NCBI RefSeq assembly: GCF_000423185.1
Contig: NZ_AUHM01000002.1
Location: 179,310-243,309 of the forward strand
Source of the DNA: Inquilinus limosus DSM 16000
GTDB lineage: Bacteria; Pseudomonadota; Alphaproteobacteria; DSM-16000; Inquilinaceae
DNA: 64,000 nt
Direction: 5' to 3'
The first letter of the stretch is position 1. Each line of letters begins with the position of its first letter. The translations under genes were made by a program, and so were the position numbers. Under the pieces are notes generated by a model. That model saw nothing but the letters and a program-made list of their open reading frames with translations, had not been told where the DNA came from and searched no databases. Below are positions 26,431 to 33,908 of this stretch, in pieces.

Positions 26431-27567
26431 TCAGCGCGCCAGATACGCCTCGAACGCCTCCAGCGCCTGCGGCAGGTCGGCCCGGCCGAAGCCGATGCGG
26501 AACCGGTCCGCCGGCACCGGGCCGAGGGCCGAGCGGTAGACCCGCGCCGGCAGAAGCAGCACGCCGGCGCGTTCGACCAGGTCGTCGGTGAAGGCGTCGA
26601 CGCCCTCCGCCCCGTGATAGCGCGGATAGGCGATGCAGCCGGCCGGCGGCACCTGCCAGTCGAACCGGTCGGCGTGGCGGGCGAAGAAGGCGTCGAGCAG
26701 CGGCAGGTTCTCGGCCACCAGGGCGCGGCTGCGGGCCACCAGATGGTCGCGGGCGCCGATCGCGATCTCGGCCAGCGCCTCGCTCGGCGCCGGGGCGCAG
26801 AGCGTGGTGTAGTCCTTCTGCCGCACGATCCGGCGCAAGAGCTCGCGGTCGCGGCAGGCGATCCAGCCGAGACGCAGCCCCGGCAGGCCGTAGGTCTTGG
26901 ACAGCACCCCGACCGACAGGGCGCGCTCGTAGAGCTCGACCGCCGGCGGCAGGCGGTCTTCCTCGCGCCGCTCCAGCCCGCGATAGACCTCGTCCGACAG
27001 GATCCAGATGCCGCGCGCCCGGGCGAGCCCGACGATCGCCTCGAACACCGGCCGCGGCGGCAGGTAGCCGGTCGGGTTGTGCGGCAGGTTCAGGATGATC
27101 GCCCTGGTGTTCGGCCGCAGCGCCGCCGCGATCCGGTCCGGGTCGAGCGACCAGCCGCGCCCGGAGTCGGGCGCCGGATCGAGCGGCACGCCGGTGACGG
27201 CGCAGATACTGCCCGCCACCGCCTCGAGCGACTGGTAGTTCGGGATCAGCGTCACCGCATGGTCGTCCGGCCCCAGCAGCGCCCGCACCGACTGGAAGAT
27301 CGCCTCCCCCGCCCCGACCGTGACCGCGACGTCGTCGGCCTCGAGGCCGGCATACATGCCGGCGATGGCGGCCCGCAGCGACGGCGCCCCGACGGTCTCG
27401 GTGTAGCCGAGCCACAGCCGGTCCCAGGCGTCGCGCTGCTGCGGCGTGCCCAAGGCCAGCAGATCCGTCAGCGTCAGCGACTGCATGTCGGAAGCGCAGA
27501 GATTGTGGCGGGCGGTGAATTTCCAGCGGGCGAAATAGGCTTCGAGCGCGAATTCGGGCAGGCGCAT
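26431..27567 (-). CDS. Class I/II PLP-dependent aminotransferase
   Basis: A 378-residue fold-type I aminotransferase. PLP-binding features are NLPHNPTGYLPP (~residue 168), SDEVYRGLE (~190) and the lysine in SVGVLSKTYGLPGLRLGW (~225). A C-terminal Arg region RFRIGFGRADL near 350 would bind substrate carboxylate. It resembles the capreomycidine-synthase/MalY-like subgroup of aminotransferases, and the substrate is not predictable. It starts 10 nt after the upstream PAS-HTH regulator stop (AGGAGATC ribosome-binding site) and is probably controlled by it. Confidence 0.85.
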   Translation of the reverse strand: MRLPEFALEAYFARWKFTARHNLCASDMQSLTLTDLLALGTPQQRDAWDRLWLGYTETVGAPSLRAAIAGMYAGLEADDVAVTVGAGEAIFQSVRALLGPDDHAVTLIPNYQSLEAVAGSICAVTGVPLDPAPDSGRGWSLDPDRIAAALRPNTRAIILNLPHNPTGYLPPRPVFEAIVGLARARGIWILSDEVYRGLERREEDRLPPAVELYERALSVGVLSKTYGLPGLRLGWIACRDRELLRRIVRQKDYTTLCAPAPSEALAEIAIGARDHLVARSRALVAENLPLLDAFFARHADRFDWQVPPAGCIAYPRYHGAEGVDAFTDDLVERAGVLLLPARVYRSALGPVPADRFRIGFGRADLPQALEAFEAYLAR

Positions 27568-27577
27568 CGGGATCTCC

Positions 27578-28195
27578 TCAGGCGGCGGCTCGGGACCGCG
27601 CGGCGGCGCGGTCGGCGTAGAGGGTGGCGCGGGAGATGCCGAGCTGCGCCGCGACATAGCCCGCGGCATGGCGCATCTCCAGCAGGCCTTCGGCGTCGAT
27701 TGCGGCGACCAGCGCGATGCGCCCGGCGCGGTCGAGCCGGTCGGCGGACAGGCCCGCCGCGGCCAGGTGGTCGCGCAGGATCAGGTTGATCGCCTCGCGC
27801 CAGTCGCGGCGGAACAGCGGCTCCGGCCGCGGCGCCGGCGGCGGGAACAGCCCGGCCAGCAGGCGGGCCGCGGCGTCTATCCGGCCGAGGCCGAGATTGA
27901 TGCAGAGGAGGCCGGCGGGCCGGCCGTCATCGCCCGGCAGCACGGCGCTGACCGAGCGGATGCGGTCGCCCGATGGGCCGGCCTTTTCATAGGGGCCGAG
28001 CACCGTGCGGCCGGGCGCCAGGTCGCCCTCCTCCAGATCCAGCAGCGACGGGTCGCCGGGCTGGCGGCGCGACAGCGGGTTGACGATCCGCAGGATCCGG
28101 TCGGTGGCGAGATCGTGCAGCACCACCTCGGCCTCGGGGCCGAGCAGGGCGGCGATTGCTTCCGCGACCGGCTCGTATCGGGAGGACCAATTCAT
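27578..28195 (-). CDS. PAS-HTH transcriptional regulator (YheO-like)
   Basis: A 205-residue regulator. A PAS-like YheO domain (YEPVAEAIAALLGPEAEVVLHDL and GLLCINLGL) covers residues ~8-120, and a C-terminal HTH (MRHAAGYVAAQLGISRATLYADR) ends near residue 200. Such proteins sense small molecules and control adjacent genes. A 33-bp nearly perfect palindrome overlaps its start codon (28193-28225), which suggests negative autoregulation and control of the divergent LysE gene. The downstream aminotransferase is in the same operon. Confidence 0.85.
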   Translation of the reverse strand: MNWSSRYEPVAEAIAALLGPEAEVVLHDLATDRILRIVNPLSRRQPGDPSLLDLEEGDLAPGRTVLGPYEKAGPSGDRIRSVSAVLPGDDGRPAGLLCINLGLGRIDAAARLLAGLFPPPAPRPEPLFRRDWREAINLILRDHLAAAGLSADRLDRAGRIALVAAIDAEGLLEMRHAAGYVAAQLGISRATLYADRAAARSRAAA

Positions 28196-28225
28196 ACGAA
28201 TTGTCTAGATCAGACAGTTCGTATG
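28193..28225. promoter_or_regulatory. Palindromic operator between the PAS-HTH regulator and lysE
   Basis: Half-sites CATACGAATTGTCT and AGACAGTTCGTATG (13 of 14 match as inverted repeats) separated by AGATC. The left half contains the regulator's start codon on the reverse strand, so bound regulator would block its own expression. Confidence 0.7.
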
Positions 28226-28318
28226 AGTCTATCACATTGATTGTTCCCATTCCATGGAAGGATTGTTCGGGACAATGTTTCGATTGTCCTGATTCTGCCG
28301 CCACGCCACTCTGCGGCC

Positions 28319-28924
28319 ATGACTCCCGAGCTGCTCTCCTCCTTCGTCCTGTTCGCCTTCGTCACCTCGATCACGCCGGGGCCGAACAACATCATGCTGA
28401 CGGCCTCCGGCCTGACCTTCGGCTTCCGCCGCACGGTGCCGCACATGGTCGGGATCGCCGCCGGCTTCACCGTAATGGTGGCGGCGGTCGGGCTGGGGCT
28501 GGGCGCCGCCTTCGCCGCCTGGCCGCTGCTGTACGAGGTGCTGAAATACGGCGGCGCCGCCTATCTGCTGTATCTCGCCTGGAAGATCGCGCGGTCCGGG
28601 CCGATCGCCGCCGGCGGCGAGGCCGGGCGGCCGATGACCTTCCTGGAGGCCGCGGCGTTCCAATGGGTCAATCCCAAGGCCTGGGTGATGGCGGTCGGCG
28701 CCATCGCCACCTACACGCCGCAGGCCGGCTTTCTGGGCAACCTGGCGATCGTCACCACCGTCTTCGGCCTGGTGAACCTGCCCAGCGTCGGCTGGTGGGC
28801 GCTGTTCGGCACGGCGCTGCGCCGGGTGCTGCACGCCCCCGCCGCGGTCCGCGCCTTCAACATCGTCATGGCCCTGCTGCTGGTCGCCTCGCTGTACCCG
28901 ATCGCGGCGGAGATGCTGGGCTAG
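28319..28924 (+). CDS. LysE-family amino acid exporter
   Basis: A 201-residue inner-membrane exporter with about six hydrophobic segments and the LysE/RhtB signature ITPGPNNIMLTASG (~residue 17) plus FQWVNPKAWVMAVGA (~115). Family members export lysine, homoserine or related amino acids. It is divergent from the PAS-HTH regulator and shares its operator region, so the aminotransferase, regulator and exporter may form an amino-acid-responsive unit (inferred). ATG 28319 starts the conserved MTPELLSSF. It is convergent with the reductase gene, and the two stop codons share CTAG. Confidence 0.88.
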   Translation: MTPELLSSFVLFAFVTSITPGPNNIMLTASGLTFGFRRTVPHMVGIAAGFTVMVAAVGLGLGAAFAAWPLLYEVLKYGGAAYLLYLAWKIARSGPIAAGGEAGRPMTFLEAAAFQWVNPKAWVMAVGAIATYTPQAGFLGNLAIVTTVFGLVNLPSVGWWALFGTALRRVLHAPAAVRAFNIVMALLLVASLYPIAAEMLG

Positions 28925-29940
28925 AGCGTCGGCACGCCGGACGTCGTCGAATACTCGAAGTGCAGCGCCTCGCCCGGATGGACGAGCGGATAGATCGCAT
29001 GGGCGGCCGAGGCGGCCTCGGCGAAGCCGGTCAGGATCAGCTTCAGCTTGTGCGGATACGTCGCAATGTCGCCGACCGCGAAGATGCCGGGCGCGCTGGT
29101 CGCCGCCGTGGCCTGGTCGATGGCGATATGGTTCCTGTCCAGCGCCAGGCCCCAATCGGCGATCGGCCCGAGATTCATCGACAGGCCGAAGAAGGGCAGC
29201 AGCACGTCGGCCTCCAGCCGCCGCACCTCGCCGTCCAGCGTCGCCACGGTGACGGCGGAGAGCTGCCCGTCCGATCCTTCGAGGCCGTGCAGCTGGTAGG
29301 GCGTGACCAGCTCGACCGTCCCCGCCTCGGCCAGGGCATGCAGCCTGGCGACGCTGTCGGGCGCGCCGCGGAACTTGTCGCGCCGGTGCACCACCATGAC
29401 CTTGGCGGCGATGTCGGCCAGGAGGATCGACCAGTCGAGCGCGCTGTCGCCGCCGCCGGCCACCACCACCCGCTTGCCGCGCAGCGCCTCCTTGCGCGTC
29501 ACCATGTAGAAGACCGAGCGGTTCTCGTAGGCCTCGATGCCCGGCAGCGGCGGCCGGTTCGGGCCGAAGGCGCCGACCCCGGCGGCGACGATCACCGCCG
29601 CGGCGTCGATCTGCGTGCCGGCGCTGGTGCCCACCAGCCAGCGTCCGTCCGGCTGGCGCGCCAGCGTCTCCACCCGCTGGCCGAGATGGTAGACCGGGTG
29701 GAAGGGCGCGGCCTGCGCCGTCAGCCGCTCGATCAGCTCCGCCGCCTCGATCCGCGGCTGGCCGGGGATGTCGTAGATCGGCTTCTCCGGATAGAGGGCG
29801 GCGCATTGCCCGCCGGGGACGTCCAGCACGTCGACGACATGGCATTTCATCTTCAGCATGCCGCATTCGAACACCGCGAACAGCCCGACCGGGCCGGCCC
29901 CGATGATGGCGACGTCGGTGCGGTGCGGATTAGCCCGCAT
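28921..29940 (-). CDS. Ferredoxin/flavodoxin-NADP reductase (thioredoxin reductase-like)
   Basis: A 339-residue FAD/NAD(P) oxidoreductase of the TrxR-like ferredoxin-NADP reductase family. The FAD motif GAGPVGLFAVFECG is near residue 14, GGQCAALYPEKPIYDIPG near 42, the NADP-binding GGGDSALDW near 170, and FAVGDIATYP near 295. The redox-active CxxC of thioredoxin reductase is absent, which fits the ferredoxin-dependent class. It may reduce the fdxA ferredoxin (inferred). The start codon lies inside the left arm of a 34-bp inverted repeat, so its leader is highly structured. Confidence 0.9.
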   Translation of the reverse strand: MRANPHRTDVAIIGAGPVGLFAVFECGMLKMKCHVVDVLDVPGGQCAALYPEKPIYDIPGQPRIEAAELIERLTAQAAPFHPVYHLGQRVETLARQPDGRWLVGTSAGTQIDAAAVIVAAGVGAFGPNRPPLPGIEAYENRSVFYMVTRKEALRGKRVVVAGGGDSALDWSILLADIAAKVMVVHRRDKFRGAPDSVARLHALAEAGTVELVTPYQLHGLEGSDGQLSAVTVATLDGEVRRLEADVLLPFFGLSMNLGPIADWGLALDRNHIAIDQATAATSAPGIFAVGDIATYPHKLKLILTGFAEAASAAHAIYPLVHPGEALHFEYSTTSGVPTL

Positions 29941-30200
29941 TTCCCACCCTCCTTGCGCCCTGCGTCGCCTTGCGGTGAGTCGAGTGAGGGCGCGGGCCGC
30001 GAAGAGCGTATCGGGCCATACGGTCGAGTGGCCCGCGCCCGCAGACGGCCGCCGCAAGGCGACCCTTCGGGCCGTCGCCCCATCCCGGCAGGGTTCGTCG
30101 CCGCGCTTGCCCGATGTGCCGCATCGCGCCGCGCGCGGCTCCTGCCCTGCCGGGATGGGACGACGGCGCAGGGCACAAGGAGGGTGGGAAATGCGGGCTA
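29931..30200. repeat. Nested palindromic repeat with 34-bp terminal inverted repeats
   Basis: Terminal arms 29931-29964 and 30167-30200 are inverted copies with one mismatch over 34 nt. Inside are further inverted pairs: GTCGCCTTGCGG (from 29964) with CCGCAAGGCGAC (30053-30064 region), GGGCGCGGGCC with GGCCCGCGCCC, and CCATCCCGGCAGGG (~30080) with CCCTGCCGGGATGG (~30144). The left arm includes the start codon of the reductase gene. No coding content is convincing here, so this accounts for most of the 362-bp gap before tsaE. Confidence 0.85.
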
Positions 30201-30302
30201 GGCATGACTGTCCTCCGGAGATCCAGACTTTCCAGGGATAGCCGGTTCCGCGCCGCGGTGCACGGGGGTGACGCGGCGGACGGGCTGTGCAAACTATCGC
30301 CG

Positions 30303-30773
30303 ATGTTCCGATTCACCCTCGACCTGCCGGACGAAGCCGCGACCGAAGCCCTGGCGGCGCGCCTGGCGGCGCTGCTGCAGCCCGGCGACATCGTCCTCCT
30401 GGCCGGCGATCTCGGCGCCGGCAAGTCGTACCTGGCCCGCGCCCTGATCCGCGCCGCGGCCGGCGAGCCGGGCCTCGAGGCGCCGAGCCCGACCTTCACC
30501 CTGGTCCAGTCCTACGATCTGCCGGCGGGCCCGCTGTGGCATTTCGACCTGTACCGCCTGGCGGCACCGGAGGAGGTGCTGGAGCTGGGCTGGGACGAGG
30601 CGCGGCTGGGCATCTGCCTGGTGGAGTGGCCCGACCGCCTCGGCCCGCTGCTGCCCGCCGACCGGCTGAAGATCGAGCTGGCCCATGGCCGGGGCGACGG
30701 CCGGACGGCGACGATCATCGGCCTGGGCGGTCGCGGCGCGGCCCTGGCGCGGGCCCTGCGCGAGCAGCCGTGA
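30303..30773 (+). CDS. tsaE: tRNA N6-adenosine threonylcarbamoyltransferase ATPase TsaE
   Basis: A 156-residue ATPase of the TsaB/TsaD/TsaE complex that makes t6A37 in ANN-decoding tRNAs. Walker A GDLGAGKSYLAR has Lys41, Walker B-like residues are in LWHFDLYRLAAPEEV (~residue 80), and the family motif SPTFTLVQSY is present. ATG 30303 gives the family-length N-terminus. Its stop overlaps the addB GTG start (GTGA). In many alphaproteobacteria a phosphotransferase and a nucleotidyltransferase gene lie between tsaE and addB; they are absent here. Confidence 0.95.
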   Translation: MFRFTLDLPDEAATEALAARLAALLQPGDIVLLAGDLGAGKSYLARALIRAAAGEPGLEAPSPTFTLVQSYDLPAGPLWHFDLYRLAAPEEVLELGWDEARLGICLVEWPDRLGPLLPADRLKIELAHGRGDGRTATIIGLGGRGAALARALREQP

Positions 30774-33718
30774 CCGCCCGAGTCCTCACCATCCCGGCCG
30801 GCGGCGGCGTCGCCGACGCCCTGGCGCGCGGCCTCATGACCCGGGCCGCGGGCGACCCGCTGGCTCTGGGCGCCATGACCGTGCTGCTGCCCAGCCGGCG
30901 CGCCGGCGTCACCCTGCGCGACGCCTTCCTGCGCGCGGCCGAAGGCCGGCCGCTGCTGCTGCCGCGGCTGCTGCCGGTCGGCGACATCGACGCCGACGCG
31001 CTGGGCCTGGCGGCGGGCGAGACCGCGGCGGTGGCCGAGGTGTTGGACCTGCCGCCGGCGATCGCGCCGCGGCGGCGGCAGATCCTTCTGGCGCGGCTGA
31101 TCCTGGCCCGGCGGGACCAGGAGGTCGGCGCCGACCAGGCAATGCATCTGGCCGCGGCCCTCGCCCGGCTGATCGACGAGGTGCAGGCCGAAGGGCTGGG
31201 CTTCGACCGGCTGGACGGGCTGGTGCCGGAGGAACTGGCCGAGCACTGGCAGGAGACGCTGAGGTTCCTCGGCATCGTCACCCAGACCTGGCCCGGAGTG
31301 CTGCAGGAGCTCGACGCGCTCGACCCGGCCGAATGGCGCGCCCGGCTGACCCTGGCCCAGGCCGAGGCCTGGTCGGCTTCACCGCCGGCCGAGCCGGTGA
31401 TCGCCGCCGGGCTGATCGGCACCAATCCGGCGGAGATCGAGCTGCTGCGCGTCGTCGCGGCGCTGCCGCAGGGCGCGGTGGTGCTGCCCGGGCTGGACCG
31501 CGGCATGGACGAGGAGAGCTGGGCCCAGCTCGACGACGGCCACCCGCAGCAGCCGTTCAAACGGCTGCTGGAGGGGCTGGGAGTGGACCGCGCCGCGGTC
31601 GCCGACTGGCCACCCCCAGCGCCGGCCGCGGCCGGCCCCGACCGCGCCGTGCTGCTGCGCGAGGTGATGCGGCCCGCCGCCACCACCGACGCCTGGCGCA
31701 GCCCGGCCGGCCTCGACGGCGCGGCGCTGGCCGGGCTGACGCGGATCGACTGCGCCACGGCGCAGGAGGAGGCCGGAGTCGTGGCCCTGCTGCTGCGCGA
31801 GGTGCTGGAGGCGCCGGGCCGCACCGCCGCGCTGGTGACACCGGATCGCGACCTGGCCCGCCGGGTGGCGGCGGAGCTGGGGCGCTGGCAGGTGGCGGTC
31901 GACGATTCGGCGGGCCGTCCGCTGGCCGACACCCCGGTCGGCGCCTATCTGCGCCTGGTCGGCGATGTCGGCTTCCGCGACGCCTCGCCGCTGTCGCTGC
32001 TGGCCCTGCTGAAGCATCCCTTCGCGTCCGGCGGCGAGCCGATCGGCCTGTTCCGCGAGGCGCTGCGGCGGCTCGAGCGCCAGGTTCTGCGCGGCCCGGC
32101 GCCGGAGCCGGGCATCGCCGGCCTCGGGGCGGCGCTGGCGGCCAGCGGCGCCGGCCCGGCGCTGGACCGGTGGCTGGATCGAGTCGGCGCCATTCTCGCC
32201 CCCTTCGTCGCTGCTGTCCGCGAGGACGGCCAGTCCCCGGCCGAGCTGTTGCGGCTGCACATCGAATGCGCCGAGGCGCTGGCCGCGACCGACGCCGAAC
32301 CCGGGCCGGACCGGCTGTGGCGGGCCGAGGACGGCGAGGCGGCGCAGGCGCTGGTCGAGGAGCTGCTGGCCGGCTTCGACGGCTTCCCGCCGATCCCCGG
32401 CCAGGACTGGCCCGGCCTGTTCGAGGCGATGATGGACGGGGCCGTGGTCCGGCCGCGCTGGGGCCGGCACCCGCGGCTGGCGATCCTGGGTCCGGTCGAG
32501 GCCCGGATGGCGCGGTTCGACCGCATCGTGCTGGGCGGGCTGAACGAGGGCACCTGGCCGGCCATGCCCGCTGCCGATCCCTGGATGTCGCGGCCGATGC
32601 GGCGGGCGTTCGGCCTGCCGGCGCCGGAGCGGCGCGTCGGCCTGGCGGCCAACGACTTCGCCCAGGCCGCCGCCGGCCCCGAGGTGTTCCTGACCCGGGC
32701 GGAGAAGGTGGAGGGCACGCCGACCGTGCCGTCGCGCTGGCTGCTGCGCCTGCAGGCGGTGCTGGACGGCGCCGGCCTGGCCCTGGCCCCGCCGCAGCGC
32801 GACTGGCGCGCCTTGGTCCGCCGGATCGACGCGCCGGACGCCGTGCGGCCGGTGGCGCCGCCCACCCCCAGGCCGCCGGTCGCCGCCCGGCCGCGCCGCC
32901 TGTCGGTCACCCAGATCTCGGTCTGGATGCAGGACCCCTACGCCATCTACGCCCGGATGGTGCTGAACCTGTCGCGGCTGGACCCGATCGAGGCCGAGCC
33001 GGGGGCGTCGGAGCGCGGCACCGCCATCCACGCCGCCCTCGCCGCCTTCCTGCAGGCCTATCCTGAGGCCCTGCCGCCGGACGCGCTCGACCGGCTGCTG
33101 GCGCTGGGCCGGGCGGAGTTCGCGAAGCTGCCGCCGGGGCCGGACATCCGCACCTTCTGGTGGCCGCGCTTCGCCCGCATCGCCGCCTGGTTCGTCGACA
33201 CCGAGGCGCGGCAGCGCGCGGCCGGGCGGCGCGCGATCCTGACCGAGCAGAAGGGCCAGGTCGTGCTGAACGCCCCGGCCGGCCCCTTCGCGCTGAGCGG
33301 CGTTGCCGACCGCATCGACCGCGGCGTCGAGGGGCTGGTGGTGGTCGACTACAAGACTGGCACCGTGCCGTCGAACGAGCAGATCCTGGCCGGCTATCAG
33401 CCGCAGCTGCCGCTGGAGGCGATGATGATCCGCGCCGGCGGCTTCCCCGGCGCGCCGGCGGAGGTGCCGGTCGCCGGGCTGGAGCATTGGCGCCTGTCCG
33501 GCGGCGCCCAGGCCGGCGAGATCAAGCCGGTGAAGCCGGCCGAAGGCGACATCGCGGCATTGGCCGAGCAGGCGCTGGCCGGGCTGCACGGCCTGATCGC
33601 CCGCTTCGACCTGCCGGAGACGCCGTATCTCTCCCAGCCGCGCGGCCTGGCGCCGCGCTTCTCCGACTACGCCCATCTGGCGCGGGTGAAGGAGTGGTCG
33701 GCAGGGGGCGAGGGATGA
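30770..33718 (+). CDS. addB: AddB subunit of the AddAB double-strand-break nuclease
   Basis: A 982-residue AddB, the inactive-helicase/nuclease subunit of AddAB, which resects DNA ends for RecA loading. The N-terminal region (VLLPSRRAGVTLRDAFL) is alphaproteobacterial AddB-like, and the middle has FDRIVLGGLNEGTWPAMPAADPW. The C-terminal PD-(D/E)xK nuclease has ALSGVADRIDR and VVVDYKTGTVPS near residue ~865. It starts at GTG 30770 overlapping the tsaE stop. A 158-bp palindromic repeat separates it from addA. Confidence 0.95.
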   Translation: MTARVLTIPAGGGVADALARGLMTRAAGDPLALGAMTVLLPSRRAGVTLRDAFLRAAEGRPLLLPRLLPVGDIDADALGLAAGETAAVAEVLDLPPAIAPRRRQILLARLILARRDQEVGADQAMHLAAALARLIDEVQAEGLGFDRLDGLVPEELAEHWQETLRFLGIVTQTWPGVLQELDALDPAEWRARLTLAQAEAWSASPPAEPVIAAGLIGTNPAEIELLRVVAALPQGAVVLPGLDRGMDEESWAQLDDGHPQQPFKRLLEGLGVDRAAVADWPPPAPAAAGPDRAVLLREVMRPAATTDAWRSPAGLDGAALAGLTRIDCATAQEEAGVVALLLREVLEAPGRTAALVTPDRDLARRVAAELGRWQVAVDDSAGRPLADTPVGAYLRLVGDVGFRDASPLSLLALLKHPFASGGEPIGLFREALRRLERQVLRGPAPEPGIAGLGAALAASGAGPALDRWLDRVGAILAPFVAAVREDGQSPAELLRLHIECAEALAATDAEPGPDRLWRAEDGEAAQALVEELLAGFDGFPPIPGQDWPGLFEAMMDGAVVRPRWGRHPRLAILGPVEARMARFDRIVLGGLNEGTWPAMPAADPWMSRPMRRAFGLPAPERRVGLAANDFAQAAAGPEVFLTRAEKVEGTPTVPSRWLLRLQAVLDGAGLALAPPQRDWRALVRRIDAPDAVRPVAPPTPRPPVAARPRRLSVTQISVWMQDPYAIYARMVLNLSRLDPIEAEPGASERGTAIHAALAAFLQAYPEALPPDALDRLLALGRAEFAKLPPGPDIRTFWWPRFARIAAWFVDTEARQRAAGRRAILTEQKGQVVLNAPAGPFALSGVADRIDRGVEGLVVVDYKTGTVPSNEQILAGYQPQLPLEAMMIRAGGFPGAPAEVPVAGLEHWRLSGGAQAGEIKPVKPAEGDIAALAEQALAGLHGLIARFDLPETPYLSQPRGLAPRFSDYAHLARVKEWSAGGEG

Positions 33719-33730
33719 GGATCGGGGTCT

Positions 33731-33888
33731 GCTTGGGCGCCGGAACCCCCCTCCCCCTACCCCCCTCCCGCGGGGGGAGGGGGGACTCGATTGTGTTGTT
33801 GGCCCGAAATCGCGGTGAACGGGCCAGTCCATTTTTGTCCCCCCTCCCCTCGCGGGAGGGGGTGGGGGGAGGGGGTTCGCGCCGAAGC
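33731..33888. repeat. Palindromic CCCCCTCCCCCTAC-type repeat inside the addB/addA junction
   Basis: Left arm from 33731 (CCCCCTCCCCCTACCCCC... to GGGGGGAC) and right arm to 33888 (GTCCCCCCTCCCC...GAAGC) are inverted, near-identical copies of about 50 nt with a ~50-nt loop. The same unit appears at 54448-54613. Confidence 0.85.
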
Positions 33889-33908
33889 TCCGGCCCCGGG
33901 ATCGCGCC

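Noticed and set aside
28232..30057. Long reverse-strand frame through lysE and the repeat
   Set aside because: It joins the reductase-overlapping shadow with antisense lysE; the reductase and lysE reading frames are clear and the combined product has no domains.
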